Source: Artocarpus heterophyllus
Lineage: Eukaryota; Streptophyta; Magnoliopsida; Rosales; Moraceae
DNA: 64,000 nucleotides
Direction: 5' to 3'
Assembly (NCBI GenBank): GCA_025403435.1
Contig: CM046342.1
Coordinates: forward strand, 15,750,519-15,814,518
Shown here: positions 11,197 through 22,528 of the stretch, one piece after another
How positions within the stretch are numbered: the stretch's first letter is position 1
Layout: each line of letters starts with the position of its first letter
Notes under the pieces: model-generated
The model's input: only the letters and a program-made list of their open reading frames with translations
What the model was told of the DNA's origin: nothing
Database searches by the model: none
Translations under genes and position numbers: made by a program

Positions 11197-14100
11197 TGTA
11201 ACGCCCACCTATTTTTATGTAACAGATTATGCTAAGTTAGTAACGACGTTAAGCAATTTTATTAATGATTCATGATTTTATGTTACTAACTATTTATTTT
11301 AAGTTCTATGACAGGTTACGATCGCGTGGAATTAATATGCTCAAGTGTTCATATTAATTTCAATGTATGTTTATTTATGATACAATGATGACTTGAATGC
11401 TATGACGTTGATGTATTGAATTTTAAGGACAGTTTGGCAGGCCGATGGAAACCATCGACAAGCCGAACTTTATGGAATCGGTAGGCCTATGACAGTTGAC
11501 GACCAGGCAGCAGAAATCTCTCCAAATTTATGGTTAAGATAATTACGTTAATTGGGTGGTTTAATTTGATTAATTGGTATAATTATGAATTAATTTTATC
11601 ATTTAAGGAAAGGAAACGTTTGACTTTGCATTGATTGAATGTAATTGAGATGGTTTCCTATTTTGAAGAAGTGAAATATGGTAACTTGAACCATTCTTGG
11701 AAGTTTGACTTTTCCCCTCAATTCTCTCCATTTCCATGTGATGATGATGGCCTCTAATTTAGTCAGAAAATTTTTGACTTAATAGAGGGTTTTGACTCCA
11801 TTTTTTTTTACGTTATGCTCATTTTACGTTATTCTCTTTTCACGATAAAATTTTTTACACTCTTTCTCTCGATTTCTCTCCTCTCTCTTTTTCACGTTTC
11901 CTCTTCATTCCTTCTCAAATTTTCTTTGCAATTATTTGTAAGAAATATTGAGTTTCCATTAGGGGTTAAGTTCAAGGATTTTGAGAAGAAATTTTTAAGG
12001 CAAGAACTCATTTTTTTCGGTAATTCTGAAAAAGCATTTCTTCTCCTCAATCCGTCTGCCGTAACTTTGTCTAGGTATTTTATTTAGTTCTAAATTTTTA
12101 ATATGATGTTCATATGTGTGTTATGTTAATTTTCTTCAAGTTTCTAGTAATTTTGATTTTTCTAAATTAAGTTATGAATTTTCTACCCTCTACCACTCCC
12201 AGTAAAATATTGTTGTTTGGCTATGATACATGAAAATGTGATTTTTGTTCAAGGGGTAAACATGCCTTGTTTGCTACGCAATTTGGCAAGAATGTTCATG
12301 TATATGTCATGTTATGGACTGCAAAGTTTGGTAATGTTTTGACGAGTGAATTATGTGTTATAAAATTTCTATTAAGACTAGGTCAAGAAACTGTTTTAAC
12401 AATGTTAATTTTGGACTTTTGTTTTATGTGACGTTTTATATGTTTAAATGATTTTATTGATGATGAAATGATTTTATGATATTGAAATATATGTTAGTAA
12501 GATGTTAGTATGAATTTTAAAATTTAAATATATGTGTTTTAATTGTTAGAAAATATTTTCAAAAGATTACTCACTGCCTTTCAAACCTAAGTTAGTTTTA
12601 TTACTGATTTTCAAATGTGTGTTTTGAGCTAGTTTGATTTTTTTTTTGAAGCCGATTTTTGGATATGTTAGGGTTCTATATGTCTACTATATATGTTAAT
12701 TTTTGTAGATTTTTCTATGGTGTTAAAATGTGTTAACCGACCTAAGTTTAAGGTTGTTCACTGCCTAACTACTGCTGGCAGATTTCATATTAGAAATGTA
12801 TGGTTTATTTTTAGATACTTAATGTAAGTTTTATGAGTAAAGAAAAATCATGGTAATATGTTTATGTAATAACTTTACTCCTGTCAAGTATGGTGCTAAA
12901 ATTATATGAGAATGTTGAGTTATTAAATTTTGAATTCATGGAGGCCATAAGTATATTTTTGATGATTATGGTTATGGATGCATGTTTTGAATTATGTTTG
13001 TAAGAGATGAATGTATATGTGATGTTATATGAATGGATGTTTTATTCTATGAAAATAAGTATTAATTTTTATTTTGTAATTTTAAATGAATAAATGGCAT
13101 GAACACCTTAAGGAACGAGCACATCGAGACCGCGACGTCGTCACCAACACATATAAGGTTAAGCTAGCTTCTAAAGTAAGTACATTCTCACCTGCAACAT
13201 GATATGTTATAAAGGTTTGAAAATATGTTCTTGATGATATCTATGATGGATTTTATGATGGTTTCATTTAAAGTTTTCTTATGAAATATTTTGATGTTCA
13301 TAAAGTTATGCATGTATGATGATGACTAATTTTCAAAGCATGAAAGATTATGTATATATGTATCACCTAATAAGTGTTGCACACCAATGTTATGATATGA
13401 TATGTTATGATGTCATGTTTGGTTTAGGTTTAGCTACCCTTCTCCTCTCATGACGGAGCGCCTACAATGATGATTATGGTGCAACACTTGGGCCCTTAAG
13501 ATAAAATGGAATAAGTTTTAATATGGTCAATGTAATGAAAGATATGTTTCTATAAAATTGTGCTTAATGCACTATTATGACATGGTGATGATGATGATGT
13601 TTATGAATTTTTTTTTTTAAATTGTGAGAATTATATGTACTTACTAAGCTTTAGCTTATTCAAGTTCATATCATGTTACAGATAAGGGTAAGAAGGTCAT
13701 GGACTAGGTATGGAAAGGCGTGTGAGCAAAGGATGATAAATTGTAACCGGAAGAACGCAAAGGAAGAAAGTTTTAATGATTAAATCAAGTTTTATAATGA
13801 ACATGTTTATTTGATAAGTTTTAAAGAATTCATGAACAATGTTTTAATATTTTATTTTATTCATTTTAAGTATATGGACTTCTGCATATTAAAGAATTGA
13901 GACTTGATTTATAGATTTTTTTTAAAGTAAATTTCTCTAACGCTTTTTAAATCAGGTCAGGCCTGCCGAACATGATGATCGGCCTGTCAAACCTAGCAAA
14001 AGTTTTTGAAACTCCGTTTTACAAAGCCTTTGCCACCTTGCCGATGGACGAACTCCAGCCTGCCGATTATGTTCGGCTTGCCGAAGTCCCAAGTTCGGTT

Positions 14101-14310
14101 TGCAGAACTGGGAGAGCAAATGTTTATTTTTTTTAAAAAAAATGTATGCATGGATCTTGGGTTTGCTTTTCTAAAATTTTGTTTTCAAATTATCTTCAAG
14201 TTATATGGTTGACTTCAAAATAAAAGTTTAATTGAAAGTATTTATCTTAAATGAAAGTATTAAAGAATGTATGTAACGACATCTATGACATCCGTAAGGG
14301 GAGCGTTACA
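11197..14310 (+). repeat. 3' LTR of the Tekay-like element
   Basis: The LTR begins TGTAACGCCC immediately after the polypurine tract and ends GGGAGCGTTACA, an imperfect inverted pair with TG/CA ends. Length is 3114 bp. It holds no coding sequence I can support. A short stretch near 13.43-13.5 kb (CTACCCTTCTCC...ACTTGGGCCC) resembles a conserved block in the family-B LTR and in the right-edge remnant. The flanking base after it (14311) falls inside a LOG-like reading frame, so the element landed in that sequence. Confidence 0.85.
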
Positions 14311-14623
14311 ATCTGGTAGTTTAGGTACTCTTGAAGAGTTATTTGTAGTTGCTCATAGGAATTTGTTGGACTTTCACTCGAAGTCCGTAGGTCTTTTGAA
14401 TGCAAATGGCTTTTATGATAGTCTTTTAAAGTTTTTAGATTACGTTGTGGAACAAAACTTTATTGTAGAGTCAGGGAGACAAATATTTGTTACTACTTCA
14501 ACCACTAAAGACCTGCTTGACAAAACACAAGTCATTCATCTGGAGTCTAACACTGCAACATTTAAGCTTGATTGGAAGAAAGAAAGTAGGAAGCGTCCAC
14601 TAGATTTGAACCTCCACCTATAA
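14311..14623 (+). pseudogene. LOG-like retrocopy fragment cut by the Tekay LTR
   Basis: The frame SGSLGTLEELFVVAH continues through VGLLNANGFYDSLLKFLDY to RPLDLNLHL and a TAA stop: 104 codons of the C-terminal half of a LOG-family protein (cytokinin riboside 5'-monophosphate phosphoribohydrolase). About 68% of 101 aligned residues match the LOG ORF at 40607-41296 by my hand count. It starts in the middle of the P-G-G-x-G-T-L-E-E motif, exactly where the Tekay LTR ends. The 3' flank (14624 to about 15440) also matches the LOG 3' flank inside element A, including a duplicated CTCTCGAAACG motif. No intron interrupts it although plant LOG genes normally have introns, so it is probably a retrocopy or an older element-A cargo. 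Confidence 0.75.
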
Positions 14624-14822
14624 TCTTTTGGTTTTACCTAGAGCATGTTTGTCTGTATTTCTTGTGTCTTGAATAACCGCTCTCCTCTATATCTTGTATT
14701 TATTTATTGCATGCTGTTCTTAAAACATTTAGATTCAATAACTCCAGTGTTGGGATGGCTGATATTACAAAGTAACTAGTACTCTCGAAACGCATCAGGT
14801 TTAAGGTTAGATCTTTTTTTAT

Positions 14823-15352
14823 CACTACAACAAAAATTACATTTAACGGCGTATTATTCTAGTTTTTAAATGTCGTTGAAAAGTACATACAACGACATCT
14901 CTAACAAACATGTCGTTAATAACATTTGAAACAATAATTAACGACATCTATATAGATGTCATATTAAAGGTCTCATTTTAACGACAATAGTTTAAAGTCG
15001 TTAAATTATTTAACGACAAGTACGAGATGTCGTCAAAGCCTTAGAGATTCTACGACGCCCCTTATAGACGATATTGTTCAAGATGTCGTCTATAAGGGGT
15101 GTCGTGGAATCTCTAAGACTTTGACGACATCTCTTACTTGTCGTTAAATAATTTAATGACATTAAACGACATTAAACTATTGTCATTAAAAAGAGACCTT
15201 TTATACGACATCTATATAGATGCCGTCAATTATTGTTTCAAATGTCGTTAATGACATCTTTGTTGGAGATGTCGTTGTATGTACTTTTCAATGACATTCA
15301 AAAACTACATGTCGTAAATAATATGTCATTAAATGTAGTTTTTCTTATAGTG
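14823..15352. mobile_element. CACTA-type foldback MITE (530 bp)
   Basis: Ends are CACTACAACAAAAATT... and ...GTTTTTCTTATAGTG, matching the CACTA/En-Spm terminal consensus, flanked by a 3 bp target duplication TAT (14820-14822 and 15353-15355). Almost the whole element is one long imperfect palindrome built from repeats of ACGACAT/ATGTCGT, with the centre near 15.09 kb. No coding capacity. It lies in the 3' flank of the LOG fragment; the paralogous site in element A (40396-40416) lacks it. Confidence 0.9.
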
Positions 15353-15355
15353 TAT

Positions 15356-16324
15356 CAACGGTTCTAGAATCTTTATGCATACATGGTTAGGATAGTTGTT
15401 AATATAGAGTATTTTGTACTCTCGAAACGTATCCATATCTAGTATGTAAACTATCTATGTGTTATTTTAATGAGTGTTTTTAATATAAATACTGATGTCA
15501 ATTATTTTATTATTGTTATTATGCAATATAACATCCCTAATCTCATTATTATCCACGAATCAAAAATGATAAAAGACTGAAAAATGACAAGCTAAGCATA
15601 CACGCATCTCTTGTTATATGTTTTAATAATCTTGACAAAAAAATACATGGCCCCCTGACTCAAAACCCACCACTTATTAAGGCCACCAATAAAAAAGATT
15701 TTTGTTCATAAATTACCCTAACTATAATTAATTAATTAATTAATTTATTTTTTGGATATAGTACAAATAATTATATTAGAATTATGGATAATTACTAACT
15801 TTGTAGACATTTCTTAGTGGTAAATCCACAACTGTCACTACCAAATAATAATGAAGAAATTGGTATCCCTCATCTCATGTAAAAAAAGAAAAGAAAAAAA
15901 CACTCTGTTAATTAGTCTACTAATAAAATGAATATAAAATAATAATTAAAATTAGTTACTGTGATTTAAAAAATAACTTTTTTAATTAATATTAAATAAA
16001 CAAAATTATCTTTTTAGTTAAGAAATTAAGTGCAGGCTACACCTACCTTTGCACGATGCATTGCTAACCTAATTTGCCATTATCTGCCGACAACTTTGGA
16101 AGGCGAGTTAACAACTTGTCAATTAATAATATCAATAATACTAATACAATAAGAAGAAAGAAAGTAGACCAGCTCAATCTTTGGATTCTACAGTAGCGTT
16201 ATCCAACAACAATAATATTACTTTAAAGTTGATCATTTTCAAACAAAAATTTGGATCTGAGCCTTCTTCTTTCCATTTCTTCATCCATCCAACCATTTCA
16301 GCTAATATTCTCAAGCACAAAAAC
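15356..16324. other. AT-rich intergenic region upstream of the NLR gene
   Basis: Up to about 15440 this continues the LOG 3' flank. Beyond that it is AT-rich DNA with short A runs and an ATTAATTAATTAATTA tract at about 15.73 kb. It must include the NLR promoter, but I see no element that I can name with confidence. Confidence 0.4.
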
Positions 16325-16648
16325 ATGGCTGATTTTCTTGTTTCCGTTCTGCTTGAACAGTTGGCAACGATTGCTTTTGAAAAGATACGAGAAAAAGGAA
16401 GGCAACTCAGGAATGTCATGAAAGAAGTTGCAAAGCTCACCAGCAACCTCAAAGCCATTAACGCTGTGCTTTTGGACGCCGAGAAACGACAGTTTGAAGA
16501 GGAGGCTGTGAAAGATTGGTTAGAGAAGCTGAAAGACATGTCGTGCGAGATTGATGATGCACTCGACGAGTGGAACACTGCCCTTCTCAAATTTGAAGTA
16601 GGAAAGGAAGACAAGGAAGCCGATGAAGATGCTGTTCTTCCAAAGAAG
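16325..16648 (+). CDS. NLR resistance gene, exon 1: coiled-coil (Rx-type) domain
   Basis: The ATG at 16325 starts MADFLVSVLLEQL, the usual start of RGA-type CNL proteins. KEVAKLTSNLKAINAVLLDAE, VKDWLEKLKDMSCEIDDALDEW (the E-D-V-I-D equivalent) and LLKFEV follow: the four-helix CC/Rx_N domain. The exon is 324 nt (108 codons) and ends CCAAAGAAG before GTATGC, a good 5' splice site. Splicing to the acceptor at 25874 keeps the frame and yields an uninterrupted CC to NB-ARC junction. If unspliced, the frame reads through a duplicated segment and hits TGA at 16709-16711. NLRs of this class are intracellular receptors that detect pathogen effectors. Confidence 0.75.
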
Positions 16649-16830
16649 GTATGCTTCTTTACACCATCTTCCGCGTTTCCTAGTATTAAAGTCCAACAAG
16701 TGGTTCTATGAGAAGTGGTTCTATGTAACATTGCTTGCAAGATAAAAGAAACTGAGAATGAGCAACTAGATATTCTTGCTGTTGAGAAGAACGGAACTTT
16801 AAATTATATGGGTTTAAAATTTGTAATAAA
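16649..16830 (+). repeat. Duplicate of the start of NLR exon 2, at the 5' end of the intron
   Basis: GTATGCTTCTTTACACC... through TTGCTTGCAAGATAAAAGAA and GATATTCTTGCTGTTGAGAAGAAC matches 25875 to about 26010, the first part of exon 2. Both copies begin exactly at GTATGC. In this copy the reading frame has a stop (TGA) at 16709, so it is not used as coding sequence if the intron is removed. The alternative is that this copy marks the truncated end of a separate NLR pseudogene. Confidence 0.7.
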
Positions 16831-17796
16831 CAATACATATATTATACTCAGTATGAACTCTTCAGTATGGTCTTTTTTTTTTTTATTTTTTATGATGGAG
16901 ACGCACATGGATCATCTGTCCCTTTTTTTGGTCAATTTCTCTGTCCATACAAATCTAATGATGCTTATCGCAATCCAAAAAAATTGTGAAATTATTAATA
17001 AACAATAAAAGACACAATAACATACATGATAAATTAAAAAATGAGACCCAATTGAAATAATAGCAGTGATGAAAAAAAAAAAAAAAAAAACTTATCTCAT
17101 AAATCAATTAAGGACACTCAACACATTAAAATCATCCTTTAAAAATTAGATGACGATTAGCTAAAACATAGTCTAATATCCAAAGACGTAATAAGCTATG
17201 GATATTAAGCGATGGTTGTAAATTATTGTCTAATGTCCACCCTGGTTGTCCAGTGGCACGAGGTGCTGACATTAGATGATGGTTTCTTCCTAAAACTATC
17301 GTTTATACTTTGTTTTGGACAACATTTTTATGAAGAAACTGTCGTCTATTGTCTATAAATGAAATAAATAAATAAATGAAACTGTCGTTTATACTTTGTT
17401 TTAGAGAACATTTTTATGAAGAAACCGTCGTTCAATGTCTATAATTGAAATTAATAAATAAATAATTGACATTATTTTGGTCATTTTTTTCTTTGGCCTC
17501 ACAATTCACTGATTTTGGTTACTATATGCCACACTTGAAAAAAATAAATAACTAGAAGTAAAATATTTTAAATAACTATAAATTAAACAAAAGGTTAACA
17601 ATTTATACACAATTATGAAAGTAATTTAATAAACTTTCACACTAATCATCGTTATTTGCAATGAAATGGTATTTCAAATAAAAAACAGCAAAGTGAAGTG
17701 CAATACAACAATGAGGGAATGAAATACAACATAATAAAATACAAATACAACAATATATGAAATAGTTCAATAAGAAATACAATAAAATGTACATGA

Positions 17797-18078
17797 TTAC
17801 TTTTTCCTCATACCTTTATTATTGTTATCAACACAAGTCCATTCAACATCTAAATGGACTAAGTGTGAATTGTCATCATCAAAAACATCAATCTCCTCCA
17901 CCGATGGCAATCCTTTGCTAAAACATGGAATATCACTGAATTCATCATTATCCTCATCATCATCACTAATTGCTCTTGGTTTCATCAGCATGATTAATGA
18001 CAACTCCAAATCTTTAGGATTGGCAGTATAGAAGACTTGTTTATTCTTGTAAACTAATCTTCTAAAGTCTACAACCAT
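17797..18078 (-). pseudogene. CACTA transposase C-terminal fragment
   Basis: VVDFRRLVYKNKQVFYTANPKDLELSLIMLMKPR, followed by an acidic D/E-rich stretch (SDDDEDNDEF) and DVEWTCVDNN, fits the C terminus of CACTA TNP2-type proteins (V-F-Y-x-x-D-P motif). It is open for 93 codons and positioned as expected downstream of the other fragments. Confidence 0.6.
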
Positions 18079-18581
18079 AATGCCGTCATTATCAACCTTT
18101 ACAAATTTATTGCTGGCCCACTTGAACTTAAAAAGAGTTACTCAAAGTCCACAATTGTCAAGTTCCTATATCGTTAACATATTGTTCAATACATGGGATT
18201 TTTATCTTTTGTAGAGGACACATGCATGGAATAGGCACCAAGACACACACCACTATTTTAGATAGGGTGCTTCTCATCTTTTTTGTAAGTGTAAAATGTA
18301 TAACCATTTATTGAATATGAAGTATATCTCATGACCATGAATAAGGGTCCTCAAGCCAATTTAAACAAGTCTTCTAAGCCACCTTCACTTTGAGACTCAT
18401 GAGCCTTGTTATATATGTGTGCTTGTATCTACTTTCTAAAGTGTGGTTGTCTTTATCTTGCAACCATTTCTCATTTCTCATTTATCACTCTTTTTGGATT
18501 TGTATCTTTTATTTCCTTTGTGTGGACCTCTACAAATGGTTCAGCCACACGAGTATTGTGTAAAACGTGAAGACATGTATG

Positions 18582-18983
18582 CTACCATTCCTCGTGAGAG
18601 ACAGATGATGGTGTACCGGAAGACATTGCTTTAAGTGCAATTTTAATCTTCCTTGGCAAACTGATTGCTTTGATATTAGACAAGTATTTGGAGCAAATTT
18701 CTACAGCTTCTTCAGCTATGTAATTTTCTACAATGCAACACTTTGGCCTATTTGGTTCTTGACATAACCCTTCAAAATCTTCAAGTCTTACTTTGCGTAT
18801 TAAGTGCACTATTAAGTGAATCATAATGTTAAAAAACGATGGTAAAAAGTACTTCTCAAGCATGCATAAGGTCTTTATCAACTCTGCTTGTATTGTATCG
18901 AGCTTCATTGGATATAATACCTTGGAGCATATGGAGTTGAAAAAGAAATAGAACTTTATAAGTGCATATCTCACCTCCAACAA
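18582..18983 (-). pseudogene. CACTA TNP2-type transposase C-terminal region (DUF4218-like)
   Basis: LEKYFLPSFFNIMIHLIVHLIRKVRLEDF followed by NRPKCCIVENYIAEEAVEICSKYLSN matches the region C-terminal to the TNP2 domain in plant CACTA proteins (PPSFFDxMxHL and NRPEGCIAExYxxEEAxEF patterns). A 40-50 residue section between the two motifs, which normally carries the R-W-M-Y-P-F-E-R motif, is absent, so the copy has an internal deletion. The frame is open for 133 codons. Confidence 0.75.
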
Positions 18984-20612
18984 AGAATTCCATGTAACGT
19001 TAGTGGCAACAATTGTTGTGTCAAAGTGTGATATTCACGTGTCTTCACTGAACATGCTTCAAGTCCTTCATTGACACTAAAATTTTCTGAAGTTTGAAGA
19101 ATACCCTTCTAGAACTTTGACCAAAGTAAGCTCCATTCACAAAACTTTTTCTTCTATTGTCTTGATAATGTGTACTTTGCCAGAGACAACTAAGTCCAAG
19201 TGCCCCTTTTCTTGGAGCCAAATCAACTTTTATATTCATTTTGACAAGATCCAATCATGTATTAAGACTGTCTTTAGTTTTGCCAAGAATGTGAAGCAAC
19301 ATACCCATTATCAATTAACAAACATTCTTCTCAATGTGCATGACATTTAGCAGTGGCAAACGAAAAGACTACTTCAATATGGAAGATGAAAGAAAATTGA
19401 CTTCTTCTTCCAAGGTCATTCTCCCCCAGGTGCAATATTCTTTTTTTTTTTTTTTCATGAAAACCACTTTGTTATTCCTCACCATGCCAAACATGGTGAG
19501 CTATCAACGGTCTTGAATGTCCTCTTTCTTCAGTCTTGCCATTAAATGCTTTCTTTTGTCCAAGATATGTATGGTTCATAGGCAAAAACCATCTATGGTC
19601 ATCATAAACTGTCTTTTTACCATGCTTCAACTAAAATAAAAATGTTGCCGTCATGCAAACAGGACACTCTATTGAACTCTTGATTGAGTACTTGGATAGG
19701 TTTCCATATATGAGAAAGTTATTAATAGTCCACAACAATATTGCCTAGAGTATGAAGGTCTCCTCATGGTAAACAACTTATACTTATATACCTAGGGACT
19801 TCCCTACATCAAGAACTTTCGTTTCATGTGCAAGTTCAGTGGAAGATTATAGTTGACAAGAATGACGAGCAAAGTACTATGCTTGGTATTAAGATTACTA
19901 TGATCATTCATTCCATCTGCGGATAAATTAAGACAAAGATTCCTAGGTTCTACACTAAATCTGGATTCTTCAAATTAAATGTTTTCTACTGTGGAGCATC
20001 GGTCGGATGCCTCAACATTTCATCATCAATCCTCATATCATGGTGCCAAGTTAAATTCTTTGCATGATCTGTATTGCAAAACAAATCACTTCAAGTATGG
20101 TTCTATTGGAATGTACCAGAACATCTTAGTTGGTACACATTTTTTCCCTCAGATAGGTTCTCAGTTTTCTTCCACTTACACTTGTTACACATTGAGCATT
20201 CATCTAAGTCTTCACACTCTTTTGTTATAGCACACAATCATTCGAAAAAGCATGTATCTTCTTGTACTCCATTCTTAAAGTACTCAACGTCTTCTTTACC
20301 TCATAAATACTTGTCGGTATTTTATTACTATCTAGAAATACATCATGTAAAAATTCTAAACATCCTGTGAAACTTGAATTAGATACCCAAGACCTTCAAA
20401 TTCCATAATCTAATCAAACTGGATAGTTTGGTATACTTCAAACACCCATTATATAACAATGTCTCTGTATCTTCCATCGTCGTCATAAATAACTGTGACC
20501 AGTGCACAAAGTCTTCTTCCATATCATTCATCATATCAACCATGTTACTATAGTCATCATGCTTATTAATATAACTAACATAAGACATTCCTCCTCACAG
20601 CTGATGATGAAG

Positions 20613-20843
20613 TCAGGACTTCCTCATCATGCCATATACATATTGATAAGTCCCATCAATCCCATATCGATACAAAGAAAACCTAATATCATCATATGAT
20701 TGTTTTCTAATGTTTCCGTAATCAACACAAGGACAACGAATTATACTCGCTTTGATATTAGCCTTAGCAAAAGCTACAAAATCCTCAACCCTTTTCTCAT
20801 ATTCATCGCTCATCCTATTAGCATACTTCCATTTCTTATCCAC
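20613..20843 (-). pseudogene. CACTA transposase-associated N-terminal domain
   Basis: MDKKWKYANRMSDEYEKRVEDFV...IRCPCVDYGN...LYRYGIDGTYQ matches the transposase-associated domain at the N terminus of plant CACTA TNP2-type proteins (start M-D-K-x-W, IRCPCxxCGN, HGID). The second Cys of the CPCxxC motif is Tyr here, and the frame stops after 76 codons. Confidence 0.7.
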
Positions 20844-22528
20844 TGCTATAAAATCAAATCAAAATTTATTTACTCTTGCATCAAATTTAAAATTATCCAA
20901 CAACAACAAGTTTATAACTAATTTCAAACAATTTCTAATAACAAATGCACTTGCAAAACATAAATGAAACCTAATTAACTAAATAACAAAAAAAAACTAA
21001 AATTAGCCTACTCAAAATCATTTAATTTCAATCTCACAACAAATTATACAATTAATTTCAAACAATCCACTTGCAATACATAAATTAAACCTAATTAGCT
21101 AAATAACAAAATAAACCTAAAACTAACATACGTAGCCAAAATCATTCAATTTCAATCTCACAACAAATTATACAAATAATTTATAACTTATTTTGAGACA
21201 ATCCGCTTGCAAAAAATAAATTAGACCTAATTAGTTAAATAACAAAATAAACCTAAAACTAATATTTCTAAAATCATTCAATTTCAATTTCACAATAAAT
21301 TATACAAAAGTAAAAACAGAAACTAATTAAAAGTAAAACTAATTAACTTAAACTAATAACTCTAAAAACCCTAAATAAAAAAAAAACTATTCTAATGAGA
21401 GGATAAACCCAAGGTTTGGGCGAGCAAAGATGAATGCGAATGAGGCGAGAGGACGAACATCTGGGCGACATAGATCTGGGTGGAGCGGAAATGAATGTGA
21501 CGAAGGTGAGGGGACGAAGGTCTGGGCAAAGTAGAGACGATAGTGATGAAGGTAATGACAAAGGCTATAGAAGATGATGACGACGACATTGAGAGGGAGA
21601 GGATTTGAAATGATTTAAATTTTGATAACTATGGAAGGGCTTTAATTTTTCAAAGCCAGCATTTATTGCAAGGCATTAGACAATGGCTTCTCAGAAATCA
21701 TCATGTAATATTATATATTATATGGCGGTCATTATTTAATAGTTGTCTAAAGTGCCTACTAAAATCCAAAACACATAACTTTTTTGTGCCGCGTTACTTA
21801 TGATGATGGTTTACTAGAATCATTGTCTAATAGCCATCACCTAATGAATTAATCGTAGCCATTGTCTAGTGTCATATAAGGATAGGAATTTTTGTGGGAT
21901 GAATTGACGAGACTACAAAATATTTGTGGTTAGAAGTGGGATTTAGGAGGAGATTTTACTGTGCTTTAATTTTTTTGTGAAAAATCTCCCCCTTCTAGGT
22001 CCACAAGAAGCATGAGGATGTTTGATAGCTTTATTCTGGAAGGGAATTTGAAGGAGATCCCATTAAGTAATGCAAGGTTTACTAGGACCAATTTTAGAGA
22101 GGATGAAGTAAAGAGCAGATTGGATAGGTTTTTGTATACTTCGACATGGGGGGAGGAATTTTGGAAGTGAAACAATTGGTAGGCTTTAGAACTATCTCAG
22201 ATCATAGCCCTATGATATTGAATACTAATCTAGTTTCTTGGGGCCTTATCTTTTTAGATTCAAGAACATGTAGTTGGAACACCCCAATTTTAAAGAATTT
22301 TGCAGAAATGAATAAGAGGCTGTAGGTGTGGAAGAATAGGAAGGATACAAGTTTTTTGAAAAGCTTAAAAGATTAAAAGTATTGGTTTAGGAGTGGAACA
22401 AGGAGGTGATTGGTGATGTCAGATTGATCAAAAGCGAGTTTAGACAAGATTGATGACATAGATAGAAGAAAGGAGGTTCGAGGTTTAAATGAGGAAGAAA
22501 GAGGGGGAGAAGGACTCTGAAGAATTCT

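Larger units (their letters stand above)
7081..14310 (+). mobile_element. Degraded Tekay/Del-like chromovirus, 5' end missing
   Basis: Domains follow Ty3-gypsy order: gag (partial), protease, reverse transcriptase, RNase H, integrase and a chromodomain-like tail, then a polypurine tract (ATAAGGTGGGGAGAAT, 11181-11196) and the 3' LTR. The tail (VFHVSMLKKYVPDP, KVLWQNHQVKEATWE) is diagnostic of the Tekay/Del chromovirus clade. The 5' LTR and gag start are absent; gag begins directly after the Athila-like LTR. Multiple frameshifts and stops show that it is inactive. Confidence 0.85.
17100..21871 (-). mobile_element. CACTA (En/Spm) transposon remnant in the NLR intron
   Basis: Transposase-like fragments lie on the - strand in N-to-C order from 20.84 to 17.80 kb. 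Inverted subterminal motifs (CATTAGACAA / TTGTCTAATG variants) occur near both ends, at about 17.2-17.3 kb and 21.66-21.87 kb. The right end may be CATTGTCTAGTG at 21860-21871; a matching left terminus is not clear, so the outer limits are approximate. The interior is full of frameshifts. Confidence 0.6.
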
